Of a stretch of DNA of 36,771 nucleotides, positions 1 through 7,602 are shown piece by piece. The position numbers were made by a program, and so were the translations under genes. The notes beneath the pieces are model-generated. The model made no database searches. It was not told the origin of the DNA and was given only the letters and a program-made list of their open reading frames with translations. Source of the DNA: a virus; the IMG/VR virus record IMGVR_UViG_3300048839_000748, positions 1 through 36,771 of that record. The stretch is one strand, 5' to 3'. Within the stretch, counting starts at the first letter, position 1; each line of letters begins with the position of its first letter.

Positions 1-52
1 CCCGCTAGCGTCCACGTATTTTGCGTTCGGCGCGTCGATCGCGGCCAGCGAC
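1..52. repeat. Left copy of 52-bp terminal direct repeat
   Basis: Bases 1-52 are identical to bases 36720-36771. The repeat lies inside the 57-bp tandem repeat of a minus-strand gene, and joining the two ends keeps that gene in frame. This is either the overlap expected from a circular or circularly permuted genome, or a collapse of the tandem repeat by the assembler. The unique length after joining would be 36,719 bp. Confidence 0.9.
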
Positions 53-570
53 CGGCACCCGCTCACGTTCACGGATTTCGCGTTCGGTGCGTCGATCGCG
101 GCCAGCGACCGGCACCCGTCCACGTCCACGCGTTCGGCGTTCGGTGCGGATAACGTCGTCAGTGACGAGCACCCGCTAGCGTCCACGTATTTCGCGTTCG
201 GCGCGTGGAGCCTCTCCACTGGCCCGTCCACGATCACCCGATCCGCGTGAGCATCTCCGATCTCGTCCGATTCCTCCTGCGTCGTCACGTAATACCACCC
301 GCGAAGAGAAGCCAACATGCGGCAGTACCGGTAGAACGAATCGCGTGTCGGGTATTTTCGTACAACGTGTTCGCCAATCGCGACTGAATCGTACCAGTCG
401 CCCTCGCGAACCATCAGTTCAGGCCTGCCTTTAGGCCACTCGATCTCCACCCAATTTTGATTCTTGTCCCCGATGCCAAGGATTGATCGAGTATTGCTAT
501 GGCTGTCCAGATCGACAGCCACGAGGTCTAACGTGACGCGGTGAACGAGAGCCGATGGTCTATCACACAT
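1..570 (-). CDS. Leucine-rich-like repeat protein, N-terminal part (continues at the right edge)
   Basis: This frame opens with ATG at 570 and runs to base 1 without a stop. It resumes in frame at 36719 and stops at 36327, giving about 320 residues if the ends are joined. Just upstream of the ATG an AAAGGGG stretch is a good ribosome site with a spacing of about 8. The first ~120 residues are non-repetitive and acidic, with several Trp and Tyr. Then come 19-residue units of the form C-x-x-L-x-x-[LI]-x-A-P-N-A-x-x-V-x-x-x-G. This looks like a shortened, Cys-containing leucine-rich repeat, a fold that usually binds proteins or glycans. The start overlaps the end of the preceding small ORF by 43 nt. 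It is co-directional with the propeller gene that follows it across the junction, so a virion or surface-contact role is a fair inference. The exact number of repeats is uncertain because the sequence ends fall inside them. Confidence 0.75.
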   Translation of the reverse strand, partial: MCDRPSALVHRVTLDLVAVDLDSHSNTRSILGIGDKNQNWVEIEWPKGRPELMVREGDWYDSVAIGEHVVRKYPTRDSFYRYCRMLASLRGWYYVTTQEESDEIGDAHADRVIVDGPVERLHAPNAKYVDASGCSSLTTLSAPNAERVDVDGCRSLAAIDAPNAKSVNVSGCRSLAAIDAPNAKYVDASG

Positions 571-725
571 AGCATATACCCCTTTATGCCGCGATACGGG
601 TCGGCATCCGCGAGCAAGTGCCAGTGCTCGAACTGGGCGGCTCTGCGGGAGCCGATTCCGCCCTCGACGTCGGATGGCCATCCGATCGCTCCGGGGATTG
701 TGCGGATACGTCCGCACCACGGCAT
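528..725 (-). CDS. Small hypothetical protein (65 aa)
   Basis: I do not recognise this protein. The ATG at 725 begins one base after the TGA of the preceding 28-codon ORF, which suggests re-initiation. The third codon positions are mostly G or C, as in the clear genes of this genome, and this is why I prefer this frame to the two competing minus-strand frames. The protein is rich in Trp, His and Gly, with no membrane segment or known motif. It overlaps the start of the repeat-protein gene by 43 nt. It is probably the middle gene of a leftward operon that starts in the iteron-containing gap. Confidence 0.5.
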   Translation of the reverse strand: MPWCGRIRTIPGAIGWPSDVEGGIGSRRAAQFEHWHLLADADPYRGIKGYMLCVIDHRLSFTASR

Positions 726-726
726 A

Positions 727-813
727 TCAGTCCATGTATTCGGTGATCGGCGGTGCCGCACCCGCCGTCAGCTGCTCGATCTGGGAGGCCAGCCACATAC
801 TGGCCGTGAACAT
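727..813 (-). CDS. Tiny hypothetical protein (28 aa), first gene of the leftward operon
   Basis: A short ORF with ATG at 813 and TGA at 727-729. It has strong G/C third-position bias and an amphipathic, Ala-, Met- and Gln-rich sequence ending in TEYMD. It is too short for function assignment and has no convincing Shine-Dalgarno site. Support comes from codon bias and from the tight junction with the next ORF. A longer frame from 841 on the same strand overlaps it but has poorer codon bias. Confidence 0.35.
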   Translation of the reverse strand: MFTASMWLASQIEQLTAGAAPPITEYMD

Positions 814-1240
814 ATATTGCCATCGGATGACACGACGTCAAGTCTTGAGAAAATTATTTTTTTGTGTAGATGGGCAGATTTTATATCTCCATATTTTATA
901 AGCGTTTATTGCGATTTTGTGTAGATGAAACGTGGGCTGTGTAGATGAATTTGGCCATCTACACTGATATAACTCTTTATTTTATAATGCTTTGTATTCA
1001 TTTTGTGTAGATAGTGTAGATGATTTCTGTCATCGGTCAGTAAAAAAAATAAAGGAAAAACAAAAAATAAAAAAGTGGCAGCGGGCTAAAACATCTACAC
1101 GATCTACACAGTTTTTATATTAAATGTTGCAAAATATAGAGATATAATTTGTGTAGATGAGCGGGCATCTACACGGTTTGATTATCCAAAGTCGAAGGCG
1201 TGTGAATTGACGGCAGTCGGGATGTTGGTATGTTCCGACT
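814..1240. other. AT-rich non-coding control region between divergent operons
   Basis: No convincing gene lies here. The region contains ten copies of a 9-mer, a long A-rich tract at about 1043-1075, and a TATAAT hexamer at 983-988 without a clear -35 partner. Leftward genes begin at 813 and rightward genes at 1241. The mix of iterated short sites and A/T-rich DNA is what replication origins and multi-operator control regions look like. Confidence 0.7.
864..1174. promoter_or_regulatory. Iteron array: ten GTGTAGATG 9-mers in both orientations
   Basis: Plus-orientation copies begin at 864, 919, 939, 1005 (last base A), 1014 and 1151. Minus-orientation copies (CATCTACAC) lie at 956-964, 1092-1100, 1101-1109 (GATCTACAC) and 1166-1174. 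Two pairs are directly abutting at exactly 9 bp (1005/1014 and 1092/1101). Two pairs form inverted repeats with 8-bp and 6-bp spacers (939-964 and 1151-1174). I found no exact copy elsewhere in the window by eye. The pattern suggests a site-specific DNA-binding protein, either an initiator or a repressor. Which protein binds is not shown by the sequence. Confidence 0.8.
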
Positions 1241-1639
1241 ATGGAAGCACGCAAAAAAACATCGTCGCCAGGGGGTTTCGCCGCAGCACCGATCTTTACC
1301 GCTGAAAAAACAGAATGCACCAAGTGTAAAGAAAAAGATGAACGAATCTACAGCCTTAAGCAAAGGCTGTCAAAGGCTATTGAACACGAAAAACTCGTGG
1401 CGACCATCGAGCATCTCAACTGGCAGCTGGAGCAGCAGAAAAACCTCGTCGCAGCACTGCACGCGAAAATTAAAAAACTGTCGCCAAAGAAAAATGAAAA
1501 CAGAGTCATCCATCTGTATGATGGACCAGGCGAAAGCAAAAAGCCCTCGTACTCGACGCCAAAGTGCGACAGGTCAGGGAAATACTCGGAGCAATCACCG
1601 TGGCAGGAAAACGCTGTGCGATGCTTGGAGGACTGCTGA
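1241..1639 (+). CDS. Coiled-coil hypothetical protein (132 aa)
   Basis: First rightward gene after the iteron region. Residues ~25-80 are highly charged and helical with heptad-like Leu and Ile spacing, so a coiled coil is likely. They are preceded by a CxxC pair (TKCKEKD is preceded by TEC). There is no membrane segment. The C-terminal third is Ser-, Pro- and Lys-rich and probably disordered. It overlaps the lipoprotein start by 40 nt. Possible roles include a scaffold or lysis accessory protein, but I do not recognise the family. Confidence 0.6.
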   Translation: MEARKKTSSPGGFAAAPIFTAEKTECTKCKEKDERIYSLKQRLSKAIEHEKLVATIEHLNWQLEQQKNLVAALHAKIKKLSPKKNENRVIHLYDGPGESKKPSYSTPKCDRSGKYSEQSPWQENAVRCLEDC

Positions 1640-1869
1640 TCCTCGTCATCATCACCTCATGCACCTCGATCACCTACAGATCGCCAGATGGCGCGTCAGT
1701 CACCATTGACCGCTTCGGATACGACACCAAAATCGGATCACTCACCGCCTCGCGCGACCCCCAAACCGGAGCGGTCAATCTCTCGGTCGAAAACTATGAC
1801 TCGCAGGCCGCCGCTATCGCACTCGCCAGAGAAGCACTCGCCGCCATTGTCGCCGGAGCCAAACCATGA
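1600..1869 (+). CDS. Small lipoprotein (o-spanin-like candidate)
   Basis: GTG at 1600 is chosen because GGAG at 1587-1590 sits 9 nt upstream and it gives a classic lipoprotein signal: basic residues (GKR), a hydrophobic stretch, then the lipobox I-T-S-C with Cys21. An earlier GTG at 1564 has no such support. The mature part is about 69 residues with YRSPDGASV-like beta-strand sequence and an Ala-rich C-terminal helix. Lipoproteins of this size in phage lysis blocks are often outer-membrane spanins (Rz1-like). That role here is an inference from position and signal only. The stop overlaps the next start by ATGA. Confidence 0.65.
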   Translation: MAGKRCAMLGGLLILVIITSCTSITYRSPDGASVTIDRFGYDTKIGSLTASRDPQTGAVNLSVENYDSQAAAIALAREALAAIVAGAKP

Positions 1870-2426
1870 TCCACGCATGGCACATCCCGATCATGGGATT
1901 CACTCAGACACCTGGACGACTCACCGGCATAGAGGAGGTCTGGCAATCCATCCGGCACGTCAGCAACGACCGCACATCCGTCGTCACGCCGCTCGTATGG
2001 GACGCCGACTTCACGTCACTGGCGGAGTTCATTTTTCGCAACTCCGAGCCGGCCCCGAAAATCAACGTGTACGCCTACTCGTGGGGCGCAGGCTACGGAT
2101 TTCTCAAGCTCGCCGACGCACTCTCATCGCGCAACCTGACGGTCGATCATGCCGTCTTGTGCGACCCTGTTTACCGAGCCAAGCTCGTTACGTTCCTATT
2201 CCTGTCTCTGACGAAAATCCCGCGCATCACCATCCCCGCCAACGTGCGGCGCGTCTCATGGTTCAGGCAGACAAAATCCATCCCTCGCGGGCACGACCTC
2301 ATTGCCGCTGATCCGTCCGCAACGACCATTGGAGACGCAATCCAGTTAAATTACGATCACGCGCATATCGACAATTCCTGGGAGTTCATTGCGAAATGTA
2401 GATCAGTCGCCAATCAACAAGGATGA
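1866..2426 (+). CDS. Alpha/beta-hydrolase-like protein (186 aa)
   Basis: The motif Y-A-Y-S-W-G-A-G (nucleophile Ser72) resembles the nucleophile elbow G-x-S-x-G with Ala in the first Gly position. It follows a hydrophobic strand (INVY). Asp100 in the segment VLCDP and His165 or His167 in DHAHID have the right order to complete a Ser-Asp-His triad. The protein is short for the family, so a minimal fold without a lid is likely. It sits between a lipoprotein gene and a small membrane-protein gene. A lytic esterase or lipase acting on the envelope is therefore plausible, as LysB-type esterases do in mycobacteriophages, but no substrate can be read from sequence. The start overlaps the upstream stop by ATGA. 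Confidence 0.65.
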   Translation: MIHAWHIPIMGFTQTPGRLTGIEEVWQSIRHVSNDRTSVVTPLVWDADFTSLAEFIFRNSEPAPKINVYAYSWGAGYGFLKLADALSSRNLTVDHAVLCDPVYRAKLVTFLFLSLTKIPRITIPANVRRVSWFRQTKSIPRGHDLIAADPSATTIGDAIQLNYDHAHIDNSWEFIAKCRSVANQQG

Positions 2427-2431
2427 GTACC

Positions 2432-2689
2432 ATGAGTCCGGAAGTTTCGTTAGCCTTCATCACCGTCACCGCGTCATTCCTTGCCGCAATCTGGAGAGGC
2501 GGATCACGCGCCGCAAAACTCACAGCGCAAATCGAAGAAGTCGAAAAGTCCTACAACGACCTGCACGCGCTGGTCAAGCAGATGCAGGCAACGATGGAAT
2601 CCGACCGGAGATCAACCGCAGAACTGCACAGCGAGATCAGAGTCGTCAAAGCCATCGTTGAACGCATCGAGAAAAGAATGGACAAATAA
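2432..2689 (+). CDS. Small membrane protein with coiled coil (i-spanin/holin-like candidate)
   Basis: ATG 2432 is preferred because AAGG (2419-2422) lies 9 nt upstream. ATG 2423 overlaps the upstream stop but would leave no spacing for that site. The protein has one N-terminal hydrophobic helix (about residues 4-20, followed by RGGSR) and then a charged helical coiled coil to the C-terminus. This topology matches inner-membrane spanins and also some holin-like proteins. Together with the upstream lipoprotein it could form a two-component spanin, but the sequence alone cannot separate this from a holin. Confidence 0.6.
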   Translation: MSPEVSLAFITVTASFLAAIWRGGSRAAKLTAQIEEVEKSYNDLHALVKQMQATMESDRRSTAELHSEIRVVKAIVERIEKRMDK

Positions 2690-2690
2690 A

Positions 2691-3047
2691 ATGATCAAAG
2701 CAGCACTATCACCGCAGGCGTCCGCGACCAACACTGCCGGAAGCACCACGACCGGATCAGCCATCGACCTGACCACGGCGTTCGGCGCGACAATCCGAGG
2801 AAAATGCACCAACGGCGGAACCGGCCCAACCGTCGGCTGCACGTTTCGCGTCGAAGTTTCCAACGATAATTCCGACTGGTGGACATTCAGCAGCGAGATC
2901 GCGCCGACGACCAGCAGCCTCGTCTACTACTATCAGCCGGTCGTCCTGCCGCCGGAAATCATGTACGTCCGCACCGTCTTCACCGGCAACACGGGCCAGA
3001 GCGTGACCATCGAATCCGACGGCGAAAAAATCGTGAGCCTGTCATGA
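2691..3047 (+). CDS. Putative virion surface protein (118 aa)
   Basis: The real start is ATG 2691, two bases after the previous TAA. The same frame is open further upstream, but there it only shadows the membrane-protein gene. The product is Ser/Thr/Gly-rich and beta-strand-like, with DNSDWWTF and MYVRTVFTGNTG segments, typical of small tail or fibre-associated jelly-roll or Ig-like proteins. No named family is recognised. ATGA overlap with the LamG gene suggests they are made together. Confidence 0.6.
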   Translation: MIKAALSPQASATNTAGSTTTGSAIDLTTAFGATIRGKCTNGGTGPTVGCTFRVEVSNDNSDWWTFSSEIAPTTSSLVYYYQPVVLPPEIMYVRTVFTGNTGQSVTIESDGEKIVSLS

Positions 3048-3823
3048 TCTGCAACATCGGAGTCTATGCCCGCGAAGTGCTCCGCGACTCGCCCTACGGA
3101 TTCTGGCGATTCAGCGAACGCAGCGGGATAATCAACATCGATCACGGATCGGGCGGCAACAACGCCGTCAACTCCGGCCCTTCCGGCATTGCCGTTGGAT
3201 CAACTGGAGCACTCGTCGGCGACACGTCGTGCGGAATCAAATGCAATTCGACGGGGAGCGGGACCATCTCAGCGTCACCGACAATGCTCATCTCAAAAGA
3301 CCGCGGCGTGTCCTACGAATGCTGGATCAGGACCACGCAGACCAGCAGATTCACATTCGGAACCAACATTAGAAACATCTGGGCTCCGATTGACGTCGGA
3401 GTCTTCTCAACCGGAAAAATCCGCGCCAATCTGTTGAACACGCAAATCTACGACGGGACGACGGATCACCGCATCTACGACGGGCAATGGCATCACATCG
3501 TCACAACTGTCGGACCAGGACTCGGTAACGCACACCTCTACATCGACAGCATCGAGCGACCACTCGCCGTCACGTCCAACACGTGGGGTGCGGATGTCAG
3601 CCTTAACTCCACATTCGTCCTGAACGGATTATACAACGCGCCGACAATTCTCAGGATGGCCGGAGACCTTGATGAGGTCGCCATGTACGATTACGCAATC
3701 TCCGCATCCCGCGTCGTTGCTCACTATCGAGCGGCGAAAGGATTAGCACCCGTTCGCCGCACGTTCACCTTATCGTCGGCGAGCAGGCTTCTTTCGCTGC
3801 GAAGAAAGGCGGTACTCGTATGA
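3044..3823 (+). CDS. LamG/concanavalin A-like virion protein (259 aa)
   Basis: The segment DGQWHHIV, the downstream HLYIDS strand, and the GDLDEVAMYDYAIS and HYRAA segments near the C-terminus are the hallmarks of the laminin-G-like jelly-roll (LamG_3) seen in phage tail fibres and adhesins. This fold binds glycans or polysaccharides. An N-terminal ~35 residues with DSPYGFWRFSE matches the usual lead-in of phage LamG proteins. Start ATG 3044 overlaps the upstream TGA. It probably contributes to host surface binding. Confidence 0.8.
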   Translation: MICNIGVYAREVLRDSPYGFWRFSERSGIINIDHGSGGNNAVNSGPSGIAVGSTGALVGDTSCGIKCNSTGSGTISASPTMLISKDRGVSYECWIRTTQTSRFTFGTNIRNIWAPIDVGVFSTGKIRANLLNTQIYDGTTDHRIYDGQWHHIVTTVGPGLGNAHLYIDSIERPLAVTSNTWGADVSLNSTFVLNGLYNAPTILRMAGDLDEVAMYDYAISASRVVAHYRAAKGLAPVRRTFTLSSASRLLSLRRKAVLV

Positions 3824-4713
3824 TCGTTGCACCAGGATCAACAGACGTCAGCATCGACATCCAGATCGTCGATGACGTCGGCCTGCCGGTCACCGGACTG
3901 GTGGCCGCGACATTCCCCACCGTCTATTGGTCGCTCGCCGGCCCGACCGCAGCGACGACCATCACACTCTCCGACCTGGCCGCCATCACCTCATCGCACT
4001 CAGACGGCGGAGTAAAAGAGCGATCCGCAGGCTTCTACCGTCTCGACCTGCCGGATGCCGCATTAGCCTCTGCCGGAACCGTCCGCGTGTACGGCGAGTC
4101 AACAGGCAAGCGGATCATCGCTGAACCAATCGCGGTTAACGCCGTGTCCGGCGGTGGAAGTGGTGCCGGTGCGTACATCATCACGATCACCGTGGACGAC
4201 GGAACATCGCCGCTCGAAAACGCACTGGTGCGATTCATCGAGGGAGTAAACTCGTTCACCGACCTCACCAACGCATCCGGCGTCGCGTCATTCTCGCTCG
4301 ACGCCGCGACCTATGATTTATCCATCACGAAAAGCGGATACTCGTACACTCCGAGCAATTACACTGTCAGTGCAACAGCCTCGATCACTCGCAGCATGTC
4401 GGCCATTGCGATCACGCCTGGTGTCGCGCCGCTCTGCACTGGGTACATGACGTGCCTCGACCCGTCAGGGAATCCTGAGCAAAACGTGACGATCACGATT
4501 CAGGCCGTGCAGGGCCGCGACGTGGACGGCTTCGCGCTCGACGGCGCGGAACGCACCGCGGTCAGCGACGCGAGCGGACTCGTCACGTTCGCCGGACTCA
4601 TTCGCGGCGCGACCTACACGATTCGTCGCGGCCCGACTGGCGTGAAGCGACGCTTCCTCGTGCCCGACGCAGCGACCGCAGCCATCGCCGAAATCCTCGG
4701 AAACGAAACCTGA
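3820..4713 (+). CDS. Ig-like/carboxypeptidase-regulatory-like virion protein (297 aa)
   Basis: The N-terminal ~110 residues form a beta-rich domain often found at the start of phage tail proteins (IQIVDDVGLPVTGL). Gly-Ser linker residues follow. Two beta-sandwich repeats come next, with the signature of carboxypeptidase regulatory-like or Ig domains: DGTSPLENALVRF with SGVASFSLDAATYDLSI, then a second with SGLVTFAGLIRGATYTI. Such domains decorate heads and tails and bind surfaces weakly. It is the last gene of the block and overlaps the LamG gene by ATGA. Confidence 0.75.
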   Translation: MIVAPGSTDVSIDIQIVDDVGLPVTGLVAATFPTVYWSLAGPTAATTITLSDLAAITSSHSDGGVKERSAGFYRLDLPDAALASAGTVRVYGESTGKRIIAEPIAVNAVSGGGSGAGAYIITITVDDGTSPLENALVRFIEGVNSFTDLTNASGVASFSLDAATYDLSITKSGYSYTPSNYTVSATASITRSMSAIAITPGVAPLCTGYMTCLDPSGNPEQNVTITIQAVQGRDVDGFALDGAERTAVSDASGLVTFAGLIRGATYTIRRGPTGVKRRFLVPDAATAAIAEILGNET

Positions 4714-4793
4714 AAACCAAAAGGTACTCCGCCAACACTTACGAAGCCCTAATACCCGCGGGAACAGTACGAAACCCTAACAGAATTTCTTGC

Positions 4794-4985
4794 GTGAAGA
4801 AAAGAAACCAATTGGTGATGTCCGTCGATGAGATGTCGCGGCTGCTGTCCGAGTCTGGCGGCAGGCCGATCACAGCTGAGCAGGTCCAGGCCGACGTGGA
4901 CGCTGGCGCGCCAATAGGCCCCGACGGGAAAATGAGTCTCGTGGATTACGCTGCGTGGCTGGTCCGTGAAGTTCAAAAGAAATGA
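4794..4985 (+). CDS. Small terminase-linked protein (TerS candidate, 63 aa)
   Basis: The ORF starts with GTG 4794 or ATG 4818; neither has a strong ribosome site. It ends in an ATGA overlap with the large terminase gene. Its C-terminal half ends in KMSLVDYAAWLV, which closely resembles KIDLAKYAAWLF in the first 60 residues of the large terminase. Both also have RLL near the start. Position and the shared domain make a small terminase subunit or packaging-site DNA-binding protein plausible, though it is shorter than usual TerS proteins. Confidence 0.55.
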   Translation: MKKRNQLVMSVDEMSRLLSESGGRPITAEQVQADVDAGAPIGPDGKMSLVDYAAWLVREVQKK

Positions 4986-7273
4986 AACCGGACTTCAAAA
5001 ATCTTCGCACAGCCGATGTTGTTCGGCTGTTGAACTCATCATCCATCGGCAACGTGGTCAAGTCGCACGTGGTGTATCGTCACCACAATTACGCCGCGAG
5101 CAAAGTTGGTGATGGGCGAAAGATTGATCTGGCGAAGTATGCGGCGTGGCTGTTTCACGCGAGGAAAGAGACGTTCAAGGCGGGATGGGCGGAAAAAGAT
5201 TACGAAGCGCACAAGGACGCGGTGAATGAGAGGAGCAAAGAGGAGTCGAAGAAATCCCGCGACATCGCCAAGGACGACTTTATTCGTCCGCCGAAAAATC
5301 CTGAGCGACGAGAGGCGTGCCGCAATTCGTTTCGTCTGTTTTGCGAGACCTATTTTCAATCTACTTTTTCGCTGGCGTGGTCTGACGACCACCTGAAGGT
5401 GATCGGCAAGATTGAGTCTGCCGTACTGCACGGCGGACTGTTTGCGATGGCGATGCCGCGAGGCAGCGGCAAGACGACGCTGTGCGAGGTCGCGTGCATA
5501 TGGGCATTGTTCTTCAATCACCGGAAGTTCGTCGCACTGATCGGCAGCGACGAGGATCACGCGAGCGACATGCTCGACTCGATCAAAAGCGAGTTGGAGA
5601 ACAACGACCTGCTGGACGAGGACTTCTCGGAAATCTGCGGCCCTATTCGCGCGCTGGACGGGATTCACCAGCGGTCGAGCGGACAGTTATACAAGGGCGA
5701 GCGGACGATGATTAAGTGGACGAGCAAGAAGATCAACCTGCCGGTGATCGAAGGCAGTCCGGCGTCCGGCTCGGTGATTCGCGTGGCGGGGATCACGGGT
5801 CGTGTCCGCGGCATGAAGCAGAAGATGTACGACGGCAAGACGATTCGCCCGTCGCTGGTGCTGCTGGACGATCCACAGACGGATGAATCGGCGAGGTCGC
5901 CGTCACAGTGCGACACGAGGGAAGGGATTCTCGCTGGCGCGATTCTCGGTCTAGCAGGTCCGGGCCAGAAGATCGCGGGGCTGATGACACTGACGGTTGT
6001 TCATCCCGACGACATGGCGGATCGCATTTTGGACCGCGACAAGCATCCGGCGTGGCAGGGCGAGCGAACGAAGATGGTCTATGAGTTTCCGAAAAACGAG
6101 AAGCTCTGGGGCCAGTACGCGAAGATTCTGGCGGACAGTTTGCGGGCTGATGGAGATGGCCGCGAGGCCACAGAGTTCTACCGCCAGCACCGCGAGGCGA
6201 TGGACGATGGTGCGGTGGTCGCATGGCCGGCCCGCCACAACCCTGATGAACTCTCTGCCGTTCAGCACGCGATGACCCTGAAGTTCAGGAATGAGGCTGA
6301 GTTTTTCGCCGAATATCAAAACGAACCGATTCGTAAAGACGATTCGTCGGCGATGATGTTCGGCGCAGAGCAGGTCGCGGAAAAGATCAACGGGTACAAG
6401 AAGGGGCAGCTTCCGATTGCGACGGAACAGGTTGTCGCCCACATCGACGTACAAGAGACTCTGCTGTATTACGTCGTCGCGGCAATCGCACCGCAGTTTA
6501 CGGTTTTTGTCACAGATTACGGGTCGTGGCCGGACCAGAAGACAGATCACTTTACTTTGGATGGCGTGAGGTACAAGCTCAAGCCGCCCAACGGCAAGGG
6601 CGGATCGGACGCCGCAATTTTCGAGGGGCTGCGGGCGTTGACGGATTCGATTGTCGGTCGTGACTGGATTCGTGACGACGGTGCCCGCGTGCGAATCAGC
6701 CGGTGCATTGTTGACGCGAACTACAAGACGGACCTGGTGTACGAGTTTTGCCGCCAGAATAAGTACGGCGACATTGTGATGCCTGGTCACGGTCGGTACA
6801 TCGGGGCATCGAGTGTGCCGATGAGCGAGTACAAAAAGAAGCCTGGCGAAGTGGTCGGCCCTGGCTGGCGCATTCCGACGGTGCAGGGCAAGCGTGTTGT
6901 GCGACACGTTGTGTACGACGCTAACTTGTGGAAGTCGTTTTTATCGCAGCGAATTACGACCCCGATTGGCGATGCGGGGAGCTTGACGCTTTATCAGGCG
7001 TCGCCGTCAAAGCATCGAATGATCGGCGAGCACGTCACGGCAGAATATAGCGTGCGGACGGAAGGCCGAGGCCGCGTTGTGGACGAGTGGAAATTACATC
7101 CGCGAAAGCCGGACAATCACCTGCTGGACAGTCTGGTTGGCTGCATGGTTGCAGCCTCGATGATGGGAGCGACGACGGTTGGCGCGCAGCACAAGCAGGC
7201 GGCTCCGGTGAAGCGTCTGTCAGCTGCCGAGATTGCCGCAAGGCGGTCGCATATGAGAAGGAGCTTCGCATGA
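4982..7273 (+). CDS. terL: Terminase large subunit
   Basis: The DNA-packaging motor ATPase and nuclease that cuts genome concatemers at the portal. Residues ~1-60 form an extra DNA-binding-like domain shared with the upstream small protein. Residues ~60-100 are a charged linker. The Walker A motif is PRGSGKT with Lys164, and the Walker B is LVLLDDP with Asp296-Asp297. The C-terminal part has the nuclease pattern HIDVQE, then IVDANYK, then DNHLLDSLVG with acidic residues in order. At 763 aa it is longer than typical TerL (450-600), mostly because of the N-terminal addition. The first codons overlap the upstream stop. Confidence 0.9.
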   Translation: MKPDFKNLRTADVVRLLNSSSIGNVVKSHVVYRHHNYAASKVGDGRKIDLAKYAAWLFHARKETFKAGWAEKDYEAHKDAVNERSKEESKKSRDIAKDDFIRPPKNPERREACRNSFRLFCETYFQSTFSLAWSDDHLKVIGKIESAVLHGGLFAMAMPRGSGKTTLCEVACIWALFFNHRKFVALIGSDEDHASDMLDSIKSELENNDLLDEDFSEICGPIRALDGIHQRSSGQLYKGERTMIKWTSKKINLPVIEGSPASGSVIRVAGITGRVRGMKQKMYDGKTIRPSLVLLDDPQTDESARSPSQCDTREGILAGAILGLAGPGQKIAGLMTLTVVHPDDMADRILDRDKHPAWQGERTKMVYEFPKNEKLWGQYAKILADSLRADGDGREATEFYRQHREAMDDGAVVAWPARHNPDELSAVQHAMTLKFRNEAEFFAEYQNEPIRKDDSSAMMFGAEQVAEKINGYKKGQLPIATEQVVAHIDVQETLLYYVVAAIAPQFTVFVTDYGSWPDQKTDHFTLDGVRYKLKPPNGKGGSDAAIFEGLRALTDSIVGRDWIRDDGARVRISRCIVDANYKTDLVYEFCRQNKYGDIVMPGHGRYIGASSVPMSEYKKKPGEVVGPGWRIPTVQGKRVVRHVVYDANLWKSFLSQRITTPIGDAGSLTLYQASPSKHRMIGEHVTAEYSVRTEGRGRVVDEWKLHPRKPDNHLLDSLVGCMVAASMMGATTVGAQHKQAAPVKRLSAAEIAARRSHMRRSFA

Positions 7274-7551
7274 CAAACGAGCTTAACCCTCCGCAGGTCG
7301 ATCCTCCTTACTTTGATCTGACCTGTCCCAACTGCGCTTGCAACCATTTCCTGCCGACCGACCATCCCAACCGGAAGCGGTGTCGTTGTTGCGGTCGTGT
7401 AGTTCGGTATCAGTACGAAGGCCAGTCATATCACCGGATGCGATGTCCGGCGTGCAAGAGTCCGCGAGTGGTGACGACGAGTACGCAGGGGAAGTTGCGT
7501 TACCACAAATGCCGCGTGTGCAGCTGCAGTTTCAAGTCGATTGAGGAGTAG
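7270..7551 (+). CDS. Double zinc-ribbon protein (93 aa)
   Basis: Four CxxC pairs (CPNC, CRCC, CPAC, CRVC) in order make two zinc ribbons. The product is small and basic and probably binds nucleic acid or packaging proteins. Start ATG 7270 overlaps the terminase stop. The upstream in-frame extension is only terminase in another frame. The stop codon TAG (7549-7551) lies inside the target duplication of the 653-bp mobile element, which begins two bases later. The insertion therefore left the protein intact but separated it from the rest of the head operon. Confidence 0.7.
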   Translation: MTNELNPPQVDPPYFDLTCPNCACNHFLPTDHPNRKRCRCCGRVVRYQYEGQSYHRMRCPACKSPRVVTTSTQGKLRYHKCRVCSCSFKSIEE

Positions 7552-7552
7552 T
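7545..7552. repeat. Left 8-bp target-site duplication (GGAGTAGT)
   Basis: The eight bases before the left inverted repeat are GGAGTAGT, identical to 8206-8213 after the right inverted repeat. This matches the 8-bp duplication made by IS1595-family transposases. Confidence 0.9.
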
Positions 7553-7602
7553 CGGAAGTATGTACATGATCTTGGTCCTTTAGGCTTAGAGGAAAATCAT
7601 CA

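Noticed and set aside
864-1174. Iterated 9-mers as a CRISPR or attachment site
   Set aside because: Copies are too short, irregularly spaced and in both orientations, and no integrase gene is present.
4714-4793. Pair of near-repeats TACGAAGCCCTAA and TACGAAACCCTAA before the packaging genes
   Set aside because: Only two imperfect copies and no promoter elements around them; too weak to call a site.
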